Shown: piece after piece, positions 4,989 through 5,664 of the stretch | Layout: each line of letters opens with the position of its first letter | How positions within the stretch are numbered: position 1 is the first letter of the stretch | DNA from: CAZPFP01 sp964585895 | Lineage (GTDB): Bacteria > Patescibacteriota > Microgenomatia > PFEM01 > JAHIFH01 | Length of the DNA: 5,664 nt | Direction: 5' to 3' | Assembly: GCA_964585895.1 (NCBI GenBank) | Contig: CAZPFP010000037.1 | Location: 1-5,664, forward strand | The notes under the pieces: model-generated | Told to the model about the DNA's origin: nothing | Databases searched by the model: none | Seen by the model: only the letters and a program-made list of their open reading frames with translations | Program-made: the position numbers and the translations under genes

Positions 4989-5664
4989 ATATGTTGTCGA
5001 AGTAGGGGTTGGTCTTCTTTTGGCTTTTATTCCTCTTTACCCAAAACTGCCTTTAATTGATATTCTCCAAACCTGGGTTTACGTTCGGATAGAGGATTTT
5101 GTGGTGGCGGCGGTGGTTGGCGCTTGGCTTGTTCAGCTTATCCGTCGGCGCCTTTCACCCAAAGCGCCTCTGGCTCTGCCGATAATTTTTTATTGGCTCG
5201 TAGGCGGAACTTCTCTTTTGTTTGCCTTGATTTTTTTAAGAGAGCAAATGATTGACTTTTTTCCTCATTTGGCGGTCCTTCATTACTTACGGCGAATAGA
5301 ATATTTGATTGTTTTCTTTATCGCCGCCACCAGCATCAAGAACTTAAAAACAGTCAGAAAATATCTTTTGGTGGTCGCCTTAACTTTACTTGGTGTTTGT
5401 CTTTATGGTTTTGGTCAGAAATTCCTTGGTTGGCCAGCTTTTTTAACCATGAATGAAGAATTTGCCAAAGGTCTTCCTCTGACTCTTGGACCGGCGGCGA
5501 GAATGTCTTCTACTTTTGCCGGACATTATGATTTAGCCGCTTACTTGGTTTTAATGATTGCCCTTTTTAGTTCTTTGATTTTTGGTTTAAAAAAACAAGG
5601 CTTAAAAATAGCCACGGCCTTCTTAGTTTTCTTAAGTTTTCTTCTCCTTCTTTTAACTGGTTCC
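4960..5664 (+). CDS. O-antigen ligase/polymerase-like membrane protein (Wzy/WaaL type), N-terminal part; 3' end outside the window
   Basis: The frame stays open to the last base, giving 235 residues with about seven hydrophobic segments: roughly 14-28, 46-61, 72-93, 113-125, 134-151, 190-209 and 216-233. RMSSTFAGHYDLAAYLV (about 181-197) resembles the conserved stretch before the central helices in O-antigen ligase/polymerase-like proteins of the Wzy_C group. In complete members this is followed by a large periplasmic loop with catalytic Arg/His, which is not in view. The ATG at 4960 is the only plausible start: the frame has no other ATG before residue 97, and the ATG at 4991 is out of frame and hits a stop within five codons. 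It overlaps the GT2 gene by 29 bases and lacks a good Shine-Dalgarno, suggesting translational coupling. Predicted role: polymerising or transferring the lipid-linked glycan on the outer face of the membrane. Confidence 0.8.
   Translation, partial: MQKLLNWLDKYVVEVGVGLLLAFIPLYPKLPLIDILQTWVYVRIEDFVVAAVVGAWLVQLIRRRLSPKAPLALPIIFYWLVGGTSLLFALIFLREQMIDFFPHLAVLHYLRRIEYLIVFFIAATSIKNLKTVRKYLLVVALTLLGVCLYGFGQKFLGWPAFLTMNEEFAKGLPLTLGPAARMSSTFAGHYDLAAYLVLMIALFSSLIFGLKKQGLKIATAFLVFLSFLLLLLTGS

Noticed and set aside
1..5664. CRISPR arrays, tRNA/rRNA genes, insertion sequences
   Set aside because: No regularly spaced repeats, transposase-like proteins, terminal inverted repeats or recognisable tRNA/rRNA motifs were seen on either strand.

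Overview
The window reads as a fragment of a cell-surface polysaccharide (O-antigen, capsule or glycan) biosynthesis locus. All recognisable genes lie on the + strand and are packed with ATGA, ATGTTAA, TAGTG and 29-nt overlaps. The A/T-rich sequence, lysine-rich proteins, very tight packing, small membrane proteins, and the style of the large membrane-protein tail and the polymerase suggest a bacterium of the Candidate Phyla Radiation (Patescibacteria, perhaps Microgenomates). That is an impression from sequence style, not a proven placement. TGA is used as a stop, so the TGA=Gly code of Gracilibacteria/Absconditabacteria does not apply.

Region 1 (1-3365) is a translationally coupled run of five genes. 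They are the C-terminal part of a large membrane protein (YfhO / arabinofuranosyltransferase-like), a 74-aa membrane protein, a GT4 glycosyltransferase cut down to its N-terminal half, a complete GT4 glycosyltransferase, and a left-handed beta-helix O-acyltransferase with a GTG start. Region 3 (4131-5664) resumes the same theme with a GT2 glycosyltransferase that overlaps the start of an O-antigen ligase/polymerase-like membrane protein, which runs off the window.

Region 2 (about 3391-4130) is different. It has its own sigma70-type promoter with an extended -10, a leader with a stem-loop and a (GAT)5 tract, and a very strong Shine-Dalgarno. Its 132-aa protein resembles the Nfu/NifU N-terminal domain and has an acidic tail. 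After the gene comes about 200 bases that fold well on paper and contain an 11-bp direct repeat. A second extended -10 then sits directly before the GT2 start, predicting a nearly leaderless mRNA. The gene in this block avoids the TTA leucine codon common in its neighbours. The block is bracketed by two copies of TTTATGTTAAA, so it looks like a self-contained cassette placed within a polysaccharide gene cluster.

Working together (inference): the glycosyltransferases assemble a repeat unit on a lipid carrier, the acyltransferase decorates a sugar, the polymerase/ligase polymerises or transfers it, and the large membrane protein may add or flip sugars at the membrane. The Nfu-like protein has no evident role in this pathway.
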